Assembly (NCBI GenBank): GCA_037976565.1 | Contig: CP137672.1 | Location: forward strand, 17,880,335-17,944,334 | Source: Mesocentrotus franciscanus | Lineage: Eukaryota > Echinodermata > Echinoidea > Camarodonta > Strongylocentrotidae | Reading direction: 5' to 3' | Length of the DNA stretch: 64,000 bases | Shown here: in pieces, positions 1 to 12,481 of the stretch | How the letters are laid out: each line of letters begins with the position of its first letter | Position numbering within the stretch: position 1 is the first letter of the stretch | Program-made: the position numbers and the translations under genes | Notes under the pieces: generated by a model | What the model was told of the DNA's origin: nothing | The model's input: only the letters and a program-made list of their open reading frames with translations | The model's database searches: none

Positions 1-448
1 CGTAACAAATTTGGTTTCGATCGATAACTTCAGTAATGTTTGGCGGATTTTAATGAAGTTTTATATGAAGGTACATGGTATCAAAATACAGGCTAATTTC
101 GATTTCGAGTATGTAGGTCAAAGGTCAAAGGTCATAGCTCATTAAATATGCGAAAAATACATATCTGGTTTTCGATATATAACTTTAGTAATGTTTGACG
201 GATTTTAATGAATTTTGATATGAAGGTTCATGGTATCAAAACACAGCCTAAGTTTGATTTCAGAGTATGTAGCTCAAAGGCCATAGCTCATTAAATATGC
301 GAATCTGGTTTCCGTTCGATAACTTTAGTAATGTTTGACGGATTTTAATGAAATTTGATATGAAGGTACATGGTATCAAAACACAGCCTAAGTTCGATTT
401 CGGAGTATGTAGGTCAAAGGTGAAAGGTCATAGCTCATTAAATATGCA
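1..448. repeat. Tandem array, three units of about 140-157 bp
   Basis: Three successive units begin near 11, 168 and 307 with a variant of TGGTTTCGATCGATAACTT and contain ATGTTTGACGGATTTTAATG, a stretch ending CATGGTATCAAAA, and AAAGGTCATAGCTCATTAAATA. The array probably continues upstream of the window. No coding signal. It lies in the intron before the first visible PLXDC exon. Confidence 0.85.
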
Positions 449-479
449 AAAACACCTAATTATATATGTGAAAATGTGA

Positions 480-877
480 TTAAAGATAAAGACCAGTTCT
501 GGTCATGCGATTGCATTGTGAAAGAACGTTGTGGAATCGATCAGAAAAGGTTGATCATCTAGCATATAAGTATTGGTGTGTACTGCAAGGTTCTGGAATC
601 ATCAAAATGATAAGAAATTTGGCCCAGTCTTGGTAAAGTTACAAGCACTGTACACAGAAAGATGTATATGGGACTACCCGACACGTGCGCATGTGCGATA
701 TCTATTTGGTCCCAATAGATATAATAATTTACCAAATATATCAATTAGTAGGCGGTTTCCGGCAAAATTTGTATCATCACGTATTAGTCAAAACATATTC
801 TTTCACATGATTGGTAATGAGAGCTTCCATTTCATTTTTTGAGAGGGGGCGTTTCCAAAACTGGTCTTTACCTTTAA
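480..877. mobile_element. TTAA-flanked MITE, family 1 copy 1
   Basis: The ends form a terminal inverted repeat of about 23 bp: the left end starts TTAAAGATAAAGACCAGTT and the reverse complement of the right end starts TTAAAGGTAAAGACCAGTT. Both ends abut TTAA, as in piggyBac-type TTAA target duplications. Related copies lie at 30423-30837 (nearly full length) and 20793-21000 (truncated). No transposase ORF, so non-autonomous. Confidence 0.85.
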
Positions 878-1046
878 CTTCCTTGCCTAGTAATATAATA
901 GTATAGTCTAATGGAGGTAACTTGTTCTGACATGTATAGGCCATTTGTACCCTGCGAGGGGATGCTACGCTTTGCATTGACTTTTCTAGTTATAATGATA
1001 ATGACAATGATAATTATTTTATATTTAATAAAGAGTGAATGATTTC

Positions 1047-1151
1047 TGTGATGATAGTAATGATGATGAAGATGATGATATTGATAATAAAAATAACAAT
1101 TATGATGATGATGATGATGATGATGATGATAACAACAACAACAACAACAAG
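1047..1151. repeat. GAT/AAC trinucleotide microsatellite
   Basis: Interrupted (GAT)n followed by (AAC)n, directly upstream of the splice acceptor at 1239-1240. The Asp/Asn-rich and Ile/Val-rich ORFs over it are artefacts of the repeat. Confidence 0.95.
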
Positions 1152-1240
1152 AAGAGAATGTACATAATCGATTTCAGAATGATAAATGCAGCAAGGAACA
1201 AACACATTCAAATGTCTTTGTTTTGTTTCTTTTTGAACAG

Positions 1241-4200
1241 ATTCCTATCCCCATTGCAAATATCTCTGACAAGGCTCACCCTATGAAGATGGGCATTGCT
1301 GATGCCTTCTACATCGATCAGAAGTTAAGCGAGTGTAAGTGGCACTCCACATGTAATGCAGTAGTATAGAAGTTTGACAAAAGGGCATGTCCAAGATATT
1401 TTGCCCCTTACATTATCGACCACATCCTAGACTTTATGGGTGGTATTCTTGAAAGCGGACTAACTTTAGTCCATGGTTAAATCCTCCGACTAAGTATGGA
1501 ATGCCAAATGTCCATATGAATATATTTTTGAATAAATTTGATATGTCCCTAAATTACCATGATAACATAATTATTTCATAGTTATATTGTTGTAACGAAC
1601 TATGTTATTACAAAATATTCCTTTAATGTAATTACAAATAATGATAATAATACAAAGATACTTTTGCCATCAGTTTATGTTCATAATACGCTAATCATTA
1701 TATGGCACCAAAGGATCAATAAGCTTTGGCGTGCCGACAATGTACAACAGTGTTTTGTGCTGTCACAGTTGCTGGTAGTAACTTAATTCGTCCTGATCAT
1801 CTAGTTAAGGATAGGCTTAATATGTAGAGCCAATTGATCACTCAAATCACGTCAACTAATTCAACTAAGTAATCAGGGTCATGTTTTTGTAACTGAATAT
1901 GTCTTACTTTGCAACTCCCTGATCTGTTGGTGCACTATCTGAGCTCATGGATTGATTACCATTTTTGCTTGTTGATTTTAGTTGTTCAAAGATACCAAAA
2001 TATGTTTCTTTTTAACTTTGAATTCCATAAGAGTTCAACATTGGTCAGAGACCTCTGTCTGACATGGCAAACTCGTTTCTCCTTTCAGTACACTGTTCTG
2101 CTTTCAAAATTTTGATTTATATCTTATTTTGGAGATGTATCATCATGCATAAAACCTGTGTCCTTCAGATTTCCTTCAGATTTTCTTCATTATGCGAAGC
2201 AGCTGTAACCAAGAAGATCATCAGTTGTGAATGAATCTGTAAATACCAATGCTCTCAATGTTATACTAAAAATTGCAAGTATTCTCAAGCAAACTTTTTC
2301 ATTGTGTTTTACCCCCGTTATCCACACATTACTAAATTAACACAAATCTTGGAATTCATGACTTTAAAAAAAATGATTGTCTTACAGGGATCAAGAAGAG
2401 AACCATTTATGAATACCACCAAGTTGCCTTGAATACAGCATTGGTAATCAACGCTACTGCCGTCACAATTTCTCCACTTCCTAGTAAGTTGTACTGTGAT
2501 CTATGATAGAGTTTGATCTTCATATATCAATTTAGTAAGCCAACTTTAAGCATAAATACTTACTGTTAGCCATTGTGTTGTCACATTATCGGTTTAAAAT
2601 TATGGGATATATACTCACCATATTGAATGCATGTTTATGTAATTGCTTATGGACAGTGGATTATGAATAGATACATGTACTGCTTATAAGTATCGGCTTG
2701 CATGGTGATGTAAATATACAGTAGGTTTACGGTTACACCATTTGAGAGGGGGAGGATTGGGGAGTCCTGAATAAGACTGTTGGTAATCTTTTGTGGATTA
2801 TGAGTAGCGTATATGAAAACCACATGCCTGCCAGTCCAGGCTTCCCAAAGAATTGGCTCTGCCACGGAGCTGTGTTAAACTTGGAGAAAAGTACTTCAAA
2901 AGCTTCAACCTAATACCGCCAGTTGGCTTCATGCCCATATCTGATTAGAATTCTCACGATTCTGAATTCAGCATTGAATTGAACACCAGCCCTGATTCAT
3001 CAATACTTTGAAATCTCCGTCTTCAAATGACTACTAAATCCATTCTAATTATTACCTCTTTTGTTTTAGCCTGTAACCTGCACATGGATTGTGAGTCTTG
3101 TGCTAACAGTCAGATCTACTTCAACTGTAGCTGGTGCTCCACTGCTAGACGCTGCTCAGACGATGGCCTTGATAGGCATAGACAGTCATGGATTACGCCT
3201 CAGTGTGACAAAGATGTATGTATATATGTAATGAATTCATTTCATTCTCCCTTTTTTGGATGGTAGCACTTTCCTTGTAGCAGGACTCCGCACTATTTTT
3301 GTAGGGGTTTGGATTGAGATTTCATTAAGGCCTGTATGTACAAGCCTCCTATTAGAACTTCATGAAATTAGGGGGAAGGGTCTGGAGAGAAAATTTGAGG
3401 GCCCGTTCGTACCGGTCCCCTGTGGGAATAGAGCCCTGCTTTTAAGTAACTTGGCAAAGGAGGCGCAATGGCTCAGTGGTAGAGCAGTGGTCGTAACCGG
3501 GAGGTCCGGGTTCGAGACCAAGTCGATGCGCTAGTGCCCTTTGGTAAGGCATTACACCACATTACCAAGTCCCTCGGAGAGGATTTAAAGCTGTCGGTCC
3601 CCTGGTTGCTTACTTACAAGCATACACATGCTTTCTTAGCAGTCGGGTAAAACAAACGAACACATACACAAAGCATAGTGACACATAAAATAGCTGCTCT
3701 AAGAAAAATAAAGCAACGTAATAATCACTAAATTTGTCTTCTGCTTATGTAGGATCTTTCTAACGAGCAGGTATGCGCTAGATGTCAAATTATGATATCT
3801 GATGCATGCCTGGCCTGCTAGGCCCCGTCTTACAAAGAGTTACGATTAATCCGAATCAATCGCAAGTCCTCCAATCAATCGCAAGTTTGCAGTCTCCTAT
3901 CTCATATGTACATAGTTGCGATTGATATCAATTGCAAATAAGTTGCGATTGATATCAACTTTTTGTAAGACGGGGCCCTGGTTTGACTACCTTCATCCAA
4001 CATGGGTGAAGGATTATTCAGCCGCTTCAAAGCCATATTCAGTTCTACTAGTTACCTCAAACCATTGGCAGGTTGAAGGGGAGATTCAAAGAGCAAAATA
4101 TCTGTCATATTAAACTGCTCAACTAATGTAGTCCATAAAGATTTTGTTGTGCCTATTCATCATAAGAATGACAAGTCAGATTAAAGGCAGTACAAGATAA

Positions 4201-7200
4201 TATTTTTAAATGGTTTTAGGATGAGCTTGATCATTGTGGATTATTCAAAGAAGATGGAATAATTAAATTTGTAATGTATCTTTTTTTTTAACCAGGTTAA
4301 TATTGCTGATGTGCCATACAACTGCCCTCTACCAACGATAAGACCAACAACCAAAGCCCCACAGTCTACTATGGGAAAACACCCTTCAATCTACACAGGT
4401 ACATAGAATGCTCTTGTGGGAAGTATGTCGTAGATTATCATTAAGCTCTCATTTGAAACGGGTTTAGATTCTTGAAAGGGTTCAACTTTCGGGTTTTGCA
4501 ATTTTGAAGGCAGTTGCTACCTGTGTCTTTTTTTTGCGGTTAATATTTCAAATTTGTAGACATGAATGGTAGTTTCTGATTGAGCCTGAGCATAATGTAG
4601 AGTATTAAATTGAGAAATGATGGAGGACAGATTTAAAAACACTTCCTATACATCCCAGCCATAAACTTCACATACTTTTATTAATATCTATTATGCTATC
4701 TTTTACTTTCTGCATACTCTTCAGCATGTAATACTGCTATTTCTACCATATAAACAAAGCTTTCTTTATTATCAGTGTTGTATCTTTCACTTTTGTAATA
4801 CCTCTCGTAGACATAGTAGTTATCAAATGAAATTTTCCCCCTTATATTTCAGACTGCTCAGAAGGCATAGGTTGTCTGAATGGTGGAGCTTGCCGCTATG
4901 GAGAATGTATATGCCCTACAATGTACACAGGGAGGCGGTGTGGTAAATGTAAGTGAGATTTAAGAGTGAAAACAAATTACTGTTAAAAGTCTGTTGAAAT
5001 AAAGACAAGTGGGGAATGTCACTCCATTATGTCTTTCATTCCTTCTCACTATGGGTTCAATTTTTGTTGGTAAAGATTTTAGAATTCACATCATGCTACT
5101 ACACACAAGTGTACATCGCACATGCTTTGGCATTAAAAAATAATATTCCGTTCTTGTATAGCGCATAACACATTTTGATATAACGTCCGTATGCGCTTCC
5201 AAAGAGCTTTGGAAATTATTACCCTAGCTTTAGCTCCGGCAGCCGTTAGCAGCGCACAGTGCATTTCAAGGAATAATCCTACCAGGTACCCATTTACCTC
5301 GCCTAGGTAGACTGGCAAATGTAGATTAACGTTTTGCCGAAGGAAGTTAGTGCTGTGGCAGGGATTTGAACACCGTACCTTCACTACCTTGTGGTTCACA
5401 GTCCGGTGACTCATCCACTAGACCATGACACCTCTACAAGAAGATAGAACAGGTGTAGATAGATAGATAGATAATTTATTGGTTTCCACAATATCTCATT
5501 GTACAAAGAGTGTAACAACATATTGAAAAATGATTATAATATGCATGTAAATATAATACCGGTACACACTATTCAGAAAATTGTCCTTCAGTTGAACTTA
5601 AGAGATATAGTGGCGGAGCCTATGGAAAAGCAGAGCTTGTTGTGGATAGGCCCTTAAACTACAAATGACATAATTAACTAAAGTTAGGTTTATAAAATAC
5701 AAATACACGCTAAAACAGGGAAAGGGAGATTACAGGGATACATGAACCGATACTCACAATTAACTACAAGAGACAAGGGAAAGGGAAGGAAATATATCTG
5801 CAGCTTATTGAAATAATAGTACAATGTAGTTTGTTCTCAACATAAATGGTATATGTACATAGTTGGCATATGGCCGTAGATTTGACCTTAGTTTTTATTG
5901 GGCAGAGTCTCCAGTAGGTTGTTAGCAAAGAAAAGCAATTTTATTGTTAGTCCCTTGTTCCTAGAATACGGTGTTTGTATGGGTTTCATGCCTTCGCTAC
6001 TACGCACAAGAGAACATCACTTTGTCGTGTTGTTTTATGAAATATGCTTATCAGCTCGTGAAATAGTAGCGCTGTATCCCACTCACCAAGGTCATTTTTA
6101 TTTTTAATTTTTTATCTTGAAATGTTCTCTTTGTCAGAACAACAACATAAAATTATATAAAATATGTGTTGCATTTGTTTTTAAGAAAATAAACAATAAT
6201 GCTGTTGTACACGTTTATAACTTAAACTTTAAAGAGACAGTGAAATTCATTTTAATACAATATATAATCTGACATTAATCATCTTATGACAGAACATAGT
6301 ACATTTGTAGGTTTATTTGCACTTTTTTGTTTTGTTTAATATGTAATTGTTTATCAGTCTATTCTGTTTGTTATAGCGCTAAGAGACTTCGGTGGTAAGC
6401 GCTTTATAAGAAACGTTGTTATTATTATTATTATTATCACAATATACAACATGAAAATGAAAACCTGTATTTAAAAAAAGAAAAAGTTGCACCACAAAGT
6501 TATTTTACACATTACAAAACACAGAAAAACATTGATGTTTTGCCACTTTGTCATATACTTCTTTATTTTTTTTTCCTCAGTGGACTTGTATGACACTATA
6601 ATATATAAAATGATGTATTCTACTATTATCTTGTGCAGATTCATCAGATGGAAGTAGCAATGGTGGTCAGATGGCTCAGGCAGGCGACGGCAAATCGAAG
6701 GACAGTACCACTACGGCTCTGAGGATCGGGATCATCGCTGGGTCCATCGCCATTGGTGTTCTAGTCCTGGTTCTGGTCGGCTGGATATTCTATGCCTACA
6801 CCAACCCCAACACCAACTCTGGACTGTTCCTAATTGAGGTAGGTCGCTTTGTAGAATGATTTCAGAGAATGGTGGAAATACATAGCTGCTTACCAGTCTA
6901 TTTTGGAGGAATAATTCCTATTTTTCTTCCTTTAACGAGTGATATGAACTCAATATTTCTCTTGTTTCCTAAAAACATCTGTATTTAAAGCATGTAAAGT
7001 ACACAACATTCCTAATTTTTGCTTTAGTAGGAGATTCCTCATTTCTTTGATGTGAGAGGTTGGAAGATATAAAAATGTGTGACAACATTTTCTGCCTTGT
7101 CTAAAGCAAATAATTAAGGAGTGCAACAAAATCAGTGAGGTTTAAGGTGACGACTTAGATATTTGTTTTCATTTGCTAGACCCAAGAACGGTAATTGGAC

Positions 7201-7575
7201 ATGAGTATTTCTTCTGCAACCGGTAGAATGTATGTTTCTGATCTTTCTCTGTACAAAAGAATTGGGGAGCTGCTCTCAAGGGAAATCATATACAGCAGTC
7301 GCAAATTTGCCTGTGATTGATCCCAACCTTAAAGTTTCAAACTTTCTTTTCCTCTATTGGAATTTTCTCGAACTTAAAAAATTCCTTTTCCCTCATTTTT
7401 CTGTCTGTACATTAAAAACAAACTATTTCAGTATGGACCTTCTCCTTAACATAATATTGTACTCTTGTTTGTGTGACAGATCACAAAGTTTCGCCTGAGG
7501 AAGAAGGAAGAGAACGGCATAGGGTACCACTATCATAAACCAGACGACAACGATGAGGTGGATATTATTATATGA
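1241..7575 (+). CDS. Plexin domain-containing protein (PLXDC/TEM7 family), 3' part of gene
   Basis: Seven coding exons: 1241-1334, 2388-2483, 3070-3215, 4296-4398, 4853-4948, 6639-6838 and 7480-7575. All introns are GT-AG and phases match, giving 831 nt (276 residues) to TGA. The first two exons encode the end of the plexin/nidogen-like region (MGIADAFYID; RTIYEYHQVA; ISPLPT). Exon 3 is a Cys-rich PSI domain with FNCSWC and the family hallmark DRHRQSW. Exon 4 is a Thr/Pro-rich stalk. Exon 5 encodes a complete six-cysteine EGF-like domain (CLNGGAC...CIC...GRRC). Exon 6 holds the stalk and the single transmembrane helix (GIIAGSIAIGVLVLVLVGWI) followed by FLIE. Exon 7 is the cytoplasmic tail. 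Vertebrate PLXDC1/2 are type I membrane receptors of endothelial and neural tissue, reported as PEDF receptors. The 5' exons (signal peptide, start of nidogen-like domain) lie outside the window. The EGF module is not part of the vertebrate proteins as I know them. Whether this is PLXDC1- or PLXDC2-like cannot be settled here. Confidence 0.9.
3458..3655 (+). mobile_element. tRNA-derived SINE
   Basis: A Pol III A box (TGGCTCAGTGG, about 3469-3479) and B box (GGTTCGAGACC, 3509-3519) head a tRNA-like sequence, followed by a tRNA-unrelated body (CCCTTTGGTAAGGCATTACA; TCCCTCGGAGAGGATTTAAA) and an A-rich end. The body resembles SINEs I associate with sea urchins. It is not a functional tRNA: the cloverleaf does not close. 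Located in the intron after the PSI exon. Confidence 0.8.
3821..3977. mobile_element. Short palindromic MITE (157 bp)
   Basis: Terminal inverted repeats of 21 bp with one mismatch: left starts GGCCCCGTCTTACAAAGAG, right ends TTTTTGTAAGACGGGGCC. The interior repeats ATCAATCGCAA and GTTGCGATTGATATCAA motifs in both orientations. Non-coding and intronic. Confidence 0.85.
5133..5436 (-). mobile_element. tRNA-derived SINE (minus)
   Basis: Read on the minus strand, an A box (TGGTCTAGTGG, 5415-5425) and B box (GTTCAAATCC, about 5362-5371) head the element. The body contains a GGTACC...GGTAGGATT segment shared in part with the SINEs near 39.4 and 57.7 kb. The 93-codon minus ORF here is the SINE body, not a gene. 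Confidence 0.75.
5455..5830 (-). mobile_element. LINE 3' end (minus), (ATCT)n tail
   Basis: On the minus strand the sequence ends in AATAAATTATCTATCTATC, a poly(A)-signal-like motif followed by a short tandem tail, typical of 5'-truncated non-LTR retrotransposons of the CR1/L2 type. The part further in contains only 3'-UTR-like sequence. The upstream boundary is uncertain. Confidence 0.5.
6300..6440 (+). mobile_element. Retroposon 3' tail with (TTA)n
   Basis: The motif AGCGCTTTATAAGAAACG followed by (TTATTA)n looks like the 3' end of a short retroposon. A related degenerate form lies near 18080-18150. Only the tail is recognisable. Confidence 0.4.
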
Positions 7576-9193
7576 GCAACAAGACTTCCTCCAGAGGTAT
7601 CTCACGAAAAAATATGTTATGGAAACAAAGGAGTTGGAATCGACATACCTCATAGAGTTGCAATGCCTTTCTGCTTTTCTGCTCGTACATGGGTGGAGAG
7701 GTTTTTTTTTAATGCTATGATTTTGCCTTAAAATATGATTTTATTGATCAGAGGAAGTTGTGCGTTATTCTAGCTAGTCCTGTAGAGTTATGTCACTTGC
7801 TATGGAGTCATAAATGAGAGGAATATCTTTATTTGTGGTATGGGTGAGAAATCTTGGGAGTTCTGAAGACTTAACATTCAAGCAACTTGACAAGCCCCAT
7901 CTGCATGATATATGAAGTTGTTGTATGAAGAATGGAAATGTGCTTGAGTATACCATGTTTCTACATGTTTCTGTCATGGCTCCATGATTTCTTCTCATCA
8001 GGCAAACCCTTTGGTAACATTGTCATTGCGACAAGCAAACTTTGCTCCTTGCAATGAACCCTGTTGGACATTATTTGCATGTTTTGAATAGTAAAATGCA
8101 GTCAATGTACACGTATCAACAATTTACTATTACAACTTTTCGTTGCCATGGGGTTTACCTGTATGTGTTAGCAGAGATATTGGAAGATGGTGACCCAGTA
8201 TTCTTCATTATCTCCTTCTTCTTTTTTTTTGCATAGGGAATCGTTGCATTGAATTTACATCAAGCAATCAAGCAAGAGATCTATAAAAGAGCTATAATAT
8301 TATGGTAGATCTGGATACTCTTGCTTATTTTGTATGTTTAAAATCTGAAAATGGAATAAGAAGATAAGATGCACATAATTTAAAAAATTTGCATTTTGAT
8401 TTTGCATGGAAGTGTTTTGATCTCATACATGTCCAAACTGTAAGCTAATCTGAAGCTTAGACTACACTTTTGATGGTCATATTGAACAAAAGAAATGGAA
8501 TTAGAAACATTTGTTTGCGAAACCCAGCAATCTTAAATGGGGAATACGGTATGTATTATTTTATTACTTTGCTTTTTATTTCCATTTTGATCTTAATTTT
8601 TTTTAATTTGGCATGTTTAATGGCAAGGAAATTGATCACTTGTGCAATTTTCTTTTCTATGATATATTTTTTAATGAGATACCATGTGGATTGGTGTGTG
8701 CTTAGGGGCACAAGCATTGAAAAGAAAGAGAAAGAACAAAAATCATGATTGCAATAATTCTCCTGTAATGGAGATCAATGTTCGGTCTTCAGATTGTTAC
8801 ATTTTTATGTATTTCTGTTACTCTGTGAAACACTTGTGTGAAGAAAGGAAATTTGTCTAGAAGGGAAACTCTTATAGAGATTAAGTTTTTTCCTTTGCTT
8901 ATAGTTTATGGGTTACATTGTGAATTTATTGCCTTTAAAGATACAAATTTTGATGTTGTGCACGGGATTCTCCTGATATATATATATATACACTTTGCAA
9001 AGAAATATGACCCATTTTTGTTGATTTTAGTTGATAGCTTCGACAATTGGCACTTTGTAATTCATGGCTCTGATGATAGAAAAATTAATCATCAACCCTT
9101 TGTGGAAATGCTTTATTTCATTGAAGTACAGTAATTGTTTATTCAGTCTTTGATTCAAATTGATTTGTAAATATTGGCAGTTTTATGCTTCCA

Positions 9194-9736
9194 TTAAAGG
9201 TACTATGTCCCATTTGCAGGCCCAAAAAATGAAAAGGTTTAATTCCAACGGCATTTGAAAGACAATACTAATTTAGAACTTCCCTAAAAAAAAGGGGGCT
9301 TGAAAATGTCTTTAAGTGGGAAAATAACGACTATTAGTTGTCGAATCGACTTAGGAGCTATAGAGCCAGTAAGTAATAGTCTGATTTTTCAGACCATTGT
9401 ACCGAATGGTCGTACGTTTTATGCTGCGCAAAGATTCAATCAGTTTAATTTTGGCCATTACAAGAAGTGGGTTATTGATGTAGACAAATGCTCATGTACC
9501 CTTTACAGCTCATTTTATGTATGTTATTACCAAAGATGAAAAAGCCAGTCAGTCACTCAATAGTGTCTGACAGTGAAGTCTAGCAAGTAAACGGGTTTCC
9601 TTGCATAATTTGAATATTGGGACACTGCTAACGTTTAAATTTCACAGATAGGACATACATGACATACAGTATTCATAATTCCTGCAAAGTTCTACAGCAT
9701 TTGATGTTGGCTGCAAAAGGGACATAGTATCTTTAA
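9194..9736. mobile_element. TTAA-flanked MITE, family 2
   Basis: Terminal inverted repeats of 26 bp matching at 24 positions. Left begins TTAAAGGTACTATGTCCC; the reverse complement of the right end begins TTAAAGATACTATGTCCC. TTAA stands at both ends. The 79-codon ORF inside has no recognisable domain. Lies in the probable 3' UTR of PLXDC. Confidence 0.85.
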
Positions 9737-10704
9737 GTGAATGATTTTATATTTTTCCATGGATTGGATCATTTTATTGTTCAAAATGTTGAATGTTGAT
9801 ACAATTGTGATAAAATACCATTGTACATTGTCGCTCAAATTCTCTTATTGGATACCTTGCCCTACATGTATTGAAAACGATTATTAGTTGCGTTTCTGAT
9901 AAGTCATTAAAGAGTTCATTATAACAATTTTCTACAGGTTTTCGATACAGTTCTAGTGCATTGGAACCTTGTTATTAAAGAATTTTGTATTCCTGTGCAT
10001 TTCAGAGAGCAAGACATAGTTATTGCTGGGATGAAAATCAGTGGTTTCCTTAGTGTCATCTAATAGTCTATAAACAGTAATGTATTATTTGTAATGATTC
10101 AGAGGTCTGTTGAAATGAATTCATCATGTTAGTCATTCAGCTAAAGGGAGACAAACTGATTATTACATTGATCAATTTTTCACATCTTCTTCCATATGTT
10201 AAATGCTTTTGATAAGCGGCATAGTAGCTGCATTGCAACTTACCAACCTTAGATAAATTCTTGTTTTCATGCATTTGCTGTATATATTTATATATGAGTT
10301 AAAGCATACCATGTGATAACGCCCCCTCCTACCCCTGTGTGTATATTTTTGAACTATTTTGTAGTGCCGTCATGGTGGTACATTTGTGCAATGTATAGTA
10401 TGAATTTTTAATATATTCGCAATGTGATGAGTCACACTTTATTAAGCTTAAGGCTAATAATTGAAAATCAGGGCTACTGTATATATTTTGAATTCAAAAT
10501 AATCGGTTTCAAGTTGCAAACCAAAATATACATGTATGTGGCAGGCTACCTAAGTGAATCTCTTTTTACATTAACAGACAAAATAGTTTTCTGGAAACCA
10601 GGGTATTCAATGTGATTTAAATCTGTATTCAGATAGACGTACCGGTATGATATGAGCAAGTAAATATAAATCTGTGTGATGCCTGAAAGTAAATGCCATT
10701 TTTT

Positions 10705-10764
10705 ACTCAGTGTTATATTGCTCTGGTTCATAACATTAGGAGCCAGAGCAATATAACACTGAGT
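10705..10764. repeat. Perfect 22-bp stem hairpin, 16-nt loop
   Basis: ACTCAGTGTTATATTGCTCT... (10705-10726) is followed, after a 16-nt loop, by its exact reverse complement (10743-10764). It would be transcribed if the PLXDC 3' UTR reaches this far. It may be a remnant of a small foldback element or a structured RNA motif. Confidence 0.9.
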
Positions 10765-12126
10765 TCCCATAAGCAATCTTTTTATTCAGATCGTCATATC
10801 TCAGCCAATACTTAACCTATTGAATTGGTTTTCGACATTTGGACTTTATTTTTGGTGGTCTTTCGGAAAATGAAGAAAAAATTGAGAAATTCCAAAAATA
10901 GATTTTTATGACGTCACAGCTTCGGTACTCTATACCCTATTACCAGTATAACACTTGTTATCTATTCATTTCAACATACCCAAGAAATGACTCCTATGTT
11001 AAATTATTTTAAGAAACCATCAGCTGATTAGAATATTTTAAGTTTGTTGCTGAAAGTAAGGGTTCAATATCACATGTCTAAGCAAAGTCTCTTGTAACAT
11101 AAATCCATGTCTTTCCTTCAGTGTTCATGTGCTCCCTTTTTTTCTCCACAACCTCAATTTGGAGCTGAAATTAGTTGTGTATTCAAACTCAGTTTACTGA
11201 GAAACGGTTTGAGAAATAAACAACATATTTTAGGTAAAAGAAGAGAAATTACTCATATTGATAACTACTACATGTATGTAGCAATCAGAATGCAATTTTT
11301 CAGTAATTCAACATTTTTTGCTTTATGAAGTATGTGTATGTTTTATTTTATTCTTGTTTAAAGAAAGTACATGTATTCTTTTTACCAGGCCTGTCTTCAG
11401 GTTATAAGAAAAATTTATGTGTATAAATATGTACATTTATCTGTAAAGAGTTATACAAAGTGAAAATGTGTTAAATTTCTGTTTTCGCCACGAAAGTGTA
11501 AGCTCGAGCAAGCAATAGAATCATGCAGGTAATGTGGAGTTCTGGCAAGGATGGAAATATACGTTTACTTTTGTAAATTAGCCTTTATAACTGCATTCAG
11601 CATTTTTTCGCTGTTATGAATTATAAAATCTGAATTGAAATGTATTTTTGTGTGCTCAATTTGAAATGATAAATAATAGAAATGAGCATTCCTGCCAATT
11701 ACGAGTTCATCTACCAGACATTTTCATATGATGGTAGGTACAGTACCAGTAATTAATTACTTTTGAAAATAGATTTCTTATCCAGAATTCCACATTACCT
11801 GCAAGACATAAGAAGGAATATATTCTTGGTATTATGAGCAGAGATAAACATTTCTGTCTTTCTTTTGCACTCTTTAATACAGTTATTTTTTTGTAATAAA
11901 AGAAAGTTTATCAAGAACTTTACCTTACCTGCAAGACAGATTATACATAACAAAGTATATGCAGAGATTAGTGCTTGTGTGCACTTTCAATACATTGTAC
12001 ATGTTTATGTATAGCACAGAGGAAATATTTTAACATGTTTCTTTTCATTGAAATACATTTCTAATTGTATGTACTTCTCTTTTTCGCAATCTGTCATGCT
12101 GATGGGCAGAACATGAAATGGGTGAG

Positions 12127-12470
12127 AGAGAGAGAGAGAGAGAAGAGGAAAGGGAAGGAGAGGATCATATCTGTTTGGAGCCAGAAGGGTGTTAACTCCA
12201 TACATGCATGCAAGCCAACACCCTTTATCTTTCCTTTCATTGTTCGCTCTTCTCTTCATTCCTCCTCTCTCCCTCTTCCTCCTTTCTCTCCCTTTCCTCC
12301 TTTCTCTCCTCTCCTTGCTCTCTTTCTCCCTCCCTTTCAATGAAGGGGTGGGTGGACAAACGATACAAGGGAAGAATGATCTAGAGAGAAAGAATAATCA
12401 AGAGAATGAGAGAAGCGAGAAAGAGAGGGAGAGGGAGGGAGAGGGAGAGGGGAGGAATGGAGAGAAGAGT
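12127..12470. repeat. GA/CT-rich low-complexity stretch
   Basis: Runs of (GA)n and GGAGA, then a CT-rich stretch (12250-12340), then again GA-rich. The Arg/Glu-rich and Leu/Ser-rich ORFs on both strands are composition artefacts. Confidence 0.9.
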
Positions 12471-12481
12471 GAACAAAACAC

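Larger units (their letters stand above)
7576..12000 (+). other. Probable long 3' UTR / downstream flank of PLXDC
   Basis: No gene is seen in this AT-rich stretch. AATAAA motifs at 11215-11220 and 11895-11900 are candidate poly(A) signals, so the 3' UTR could be up to about 4 kb, but nearer non-canonical signals are possible. It contains a MITE (9194-9736) and a perfect hairpin (10705-10764). The short ORFs lack domain signatures and show no exon context. Confidence 0.4.

Noticed and set aside
3462..3535. Possible tRNA gene
   Set aside because: A and B boxes are present, but the acceptor and anticodon stems do not pair and a SINE body follows.
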